Assembly (NCBI GenBank): GCA_946481195.1
Contig: CAMLNG010000154.1
Location: 1 to 8,090 of the forward strand
Direction: 5' to 3'
DNA from: an uncultured Chromatiaceae bacterium
Lineage (GTDB): Bacteria; Pseudomonadota; Gammaproteobacteria; Enterobacterales; Alteromonadaceae
Length of the DNA: 8,090 bases
Position 1 is the first letter of the stretch. Each line of letters begins with the position of its first letter. Under the pieces are notes generated by a model. The model saw only the letters and a list, made by a program, of their open reading frames with translations, made no database searches and was not told where the DNA came from. Position numbers and translations under genes: made by a program. Below, piece by piece: positions 6,694 through 8,090 of the stretch.

Positions 6694-7866
6694 ATGAGTT
6701 ATAAAAAATACTATCAACGCTTTATTCAGGCCCACCCACAGACGCAGCATTATGCCTGCCATTCCCATCACTATTGGCCGGATGTAACCCGCGGCGCGAT
6801 GCTGCAATACTGGGACGATACCGCGGCATTGGTGGACGATAAATGGGACATGATGTTTGGTCAGAAAGTCCCACGGGTGCAACGTCTGATTGCGGATATT
6901 TTACACGTCCGGCAGGCGGAGCAACTGGTGTTCGCACCCAATACCCACGAGCTGTTGTTTCGGCTGTTAAGCTGTTTTGACTGGTCTGCTGGATTCAAAG
7001 TGCTGACCACTGACAGTGAGTTTCATTCATTCTCGCGCCAAATCAACAGATTGGCTGAAGTGGGTACGGTACAGGTTGTCAAAGTAGCCACTGAGCCATT
7101 CGCGACATTTCAGCAAAGATTCTGCGACGCCGCCGCTAAATTACAGCCTGATCTGGTGTTTTTTAGTCAGGTGTTTTTCAACTCCGGGTTTGTTGTTGCT
7201 GAGCTCGACAACTTAGTCAGCCGTTTAGAGCTGTGTTGCAGGGCAACTATTGCTGTTGATGGTTATCATGGATTTATGGCCTTACCCACTGATTTATCGG
7301 GTTTGGAAGGGCGGATCTTTTATCTGGCAGGCTCTTACAAATATGCCCAGGGTGGCGAAGGCTGTTGTTTTATGTTGGTCCCGGCACAAAATCAGTTCCG
7401 GCCGCTGTACACCGGCTGGTTTGCTGAATTTGGCGCGCTGGCAGCGGTGAAGAGTCAGCAGGTTGGTTATGCACAAGATGGTTATCAATTTGCCGGCGCC
7501 ACGATGGACCTGACCGCTTTGTATCGCTTGCAGGCCGTGCTGGACCTATTCGCAACCGATGGGGTCACTGTCGGTGCCATTCATCAGCATGTCCAGCAGC
7601 TACAGCAAGTCTTTTTGGCGAAGCTCGACCAGTTACAGCATCGTTGGCTCAACCGTGACAATTTGTTGGTGGCAGATCTGAGCTGTCATGGGCATTTCCT
7701 GACATTCCGCGGCCCGGATCCTGATAATGTCGCAGCGCTCTCGGCCTATCTGAAACGCCACCATATCGAAACAGATTATCGGGGCGATCGTCTGCGGTTT
7801 GGTTTTGCTATGTATCATGACGTTGCTGATATTGATTTGAGCTGCCTGTCTCAGGTGGATGTATGA
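6694..7866 (+). CDS. Kynureninase-like PLP-dependent enzyme (aminotransferase class V fold)
   Basis: The 390 residues look like a fold-type I PLP enzyme of the kynureninase/class V aminotransferase group. By eye against kynureninase, the PLP lysine is Lys216 in AGSYKYAQGGEG (212-223, like the family's YKYLNGGPG), with Tyr215 before it. The pyridine-nitrogen Asp is Asp189 in VDGYHGF. GWFAEF (241-246) matches the GWW region and FAGATMDLTAL (267-277) the GT segment. Arg368 in RLRFGF is a likely carboxylate-binding Arg. The N-terminus differs from classical kynureninase: HYACHSHHYWPDV (19-31) stands where the GNSLG motif is usual. It resembles a subgroup with GHSHQAWPD-like starts often annotated kynureninase or class V aminotransferase. 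No other kynurenine-pathway gene is nearby, so the substrate is open. I chose the ATG at 6694, with GGAG at 6684-6687; the ATG at 6690 stops after four codons. The stop overlaps the next gene. Confidence 0.85.
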   Translation: MSYKKYYQRFIQAHPQTQHYACHSHHYWPDVTRGAMLQYWDDTAALVDDKWDMMFGQKVPRVQRLIADILHVRQAEQLVFAPNTHELLFRLLSCFDWSAGFKVLTTDSEFHSFSRQINRLAEVGTVQVVKVATEPFATFQQRFCDAAAKLQPDLVFFSQVFFNSGFVVAELDNLVSRLELCCRATIAVDGYHGFMALPTDLSGLEGRIFYLAGSYKYAQGGEGCCFMLVPAQNQFRPLYTGWFAEFGALAAVKSQQVGYAQDGYQFAGATMDLTALYRLQAVLDLFATDGVTVGAIHQHVQQLQQVFLAKLDQLQHRWLNRDNLLVADLSCHGHFLTFRGPDPDNVAALSAYLKRHHIETDYRGDRLRFGFAMYHDVADIDLSCLSQVDV

Positions 7867-8057
7867 TGCCGGATTGGCTTTGGCCGGCATTGGCATTGCT
7901 GCTCATCATTGAAGGCGCAGGCCCGCTGTTGTTTCCAAATCGCTGGCAGTCCTATCTGCGGAAACTGTCGGCGGAGCCAGCACAAAATCTGCGTCAATTG
8001 GGATTTGTCCTGGTTTTTAGCGGGATCTGCTGGCTTTGGTGGCTGGCTTTAGGTTAG
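7863..8057 (+). CDS. yjeT: DUF2065 (YjeT family) small inner-membrane protein
   Basis: This 64-residue hydrophobic protein has two predicted membrane helices, about residues 5-23 and 46-62, joined by a short polar loop with several Arg/Lys. The motif LLIIEGAGPLLFPNRW (13-28) matches the DUF2065 signature (E. coli YjeT has VLEGLGPMLYPKAW), including the conserved Glu17 and the GxGP turn. QLGFVLVFSGICW corresponds to the second conserved helix. The function of the family is unknown. Its place downstream of hflC is conserved in E. coli, but here a kynureninase-like gene intervenes and overlaps it as ATGA. The start could be the ATG at 7863 or the adjacent one at 7866; AGGTGG at 7853-7858 suits either. 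Confidence 0.88.
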   Translation: MMPDWLWPALALLLIIEGAGPLLFPNRWQSYLRKLSAEPAQNLRQLGFVLVFSGICWLWWLALG

Positions 8058-8071
8058 AAATCCAGACGTCT
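8056..8071. promoter_or_regulatory. Candidate MetJ operator (two tandem met boxes)
   Basis: AGACGTCT at 8064-8071 is the exact palindromic consensus of the met box bound by the SAM-dependent repressor MetJ. The eight bases directly before it, AGAAATCC (8056-8063), match the same consensus at five of eight positions, giving the two adjacent boxes that form a minimal MetJ operator. It starts at the yjeT stop codon and lies in the intergenic region at the window edge. The next eight bases do not match. The controlled gene would lie beyond 8090. A chance occurrence is possible. Confidence 0.4.
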
Positions 8072-8090
8072 TCATCAGAATTCCATGTGA

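Overview
The window is about 8.1 kb of chromosomal, gammaproteobacterial DNA of moderate G+C. It carries the conserved amiB-mutL-miaA-hfq-hflX-hflK-hflC-(yjeT) housekeeping block known from Escherichia coli, with every gene on the + strand. Protein features suggest a marine or freshwater member of the Alteromonadales/Chromatiaceae (Rheinheimera- or Alishewanella-like) rather than an enteric: glutamine/leucine-rich MutL C-terminus, short 85-residue Hfq, 292-residue HflC. That placement is inference; the gammaproteobacterial assignment is firm from gene order and motifs.

Layout. The window opens in the last LysM repeat of an AmiB-type amidase (1-116). This overlaps mutL (113-1924) by four bases, and mutL overlaps miaA (1921-2841) in the same ATGA fashion, so the three look translationally coupled. 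A 93-bp A+T-rich gap (2842-2934) separates miaA from hfq (2935-3192). It holds a heat-shock-like and/or sigma70-like promoter candidate and an A-rich leader that Hfq itself could bind. hflX (3208-4491, TTG start), hflK (4541-5695) and hflC (5699-6577) follow closely. A strong intrinsic terminator at 6591-6617 ends this block.

Beyond the terminator the order departs from E. coli. A kynureninase-like, fold-type I PLP enzyme (6694-7866) with its own candidate promoter sits between hflC and the DUF2065/YjeT membrane-protein gene (7863-8057), and overlaps the latter by ATGA. The last 35 bases contain a near-consensus tandem met box (8056-8071), which hints that the gene just beyond the window may belong to the methionine regulon.

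Functionally, the block combines cell-wall hydrolysis (AmiB), mismatch repair (MutL), tRNA A37 prenylation (MiaA), sRNA chaperoning (Hfq), ribosome rescue/splitting (HflX) and the membrane SPFH complex that modulates FtsH (HflK/HflC). I see no mobile element, CRISPR array, tRNA or rRNA, and no evidence of a wholly new multi-gene system. The parts most worth checking are the orphan kynureninase-like enzyme and its pairing with yjeT, the candidate met box, and the hfq control region.
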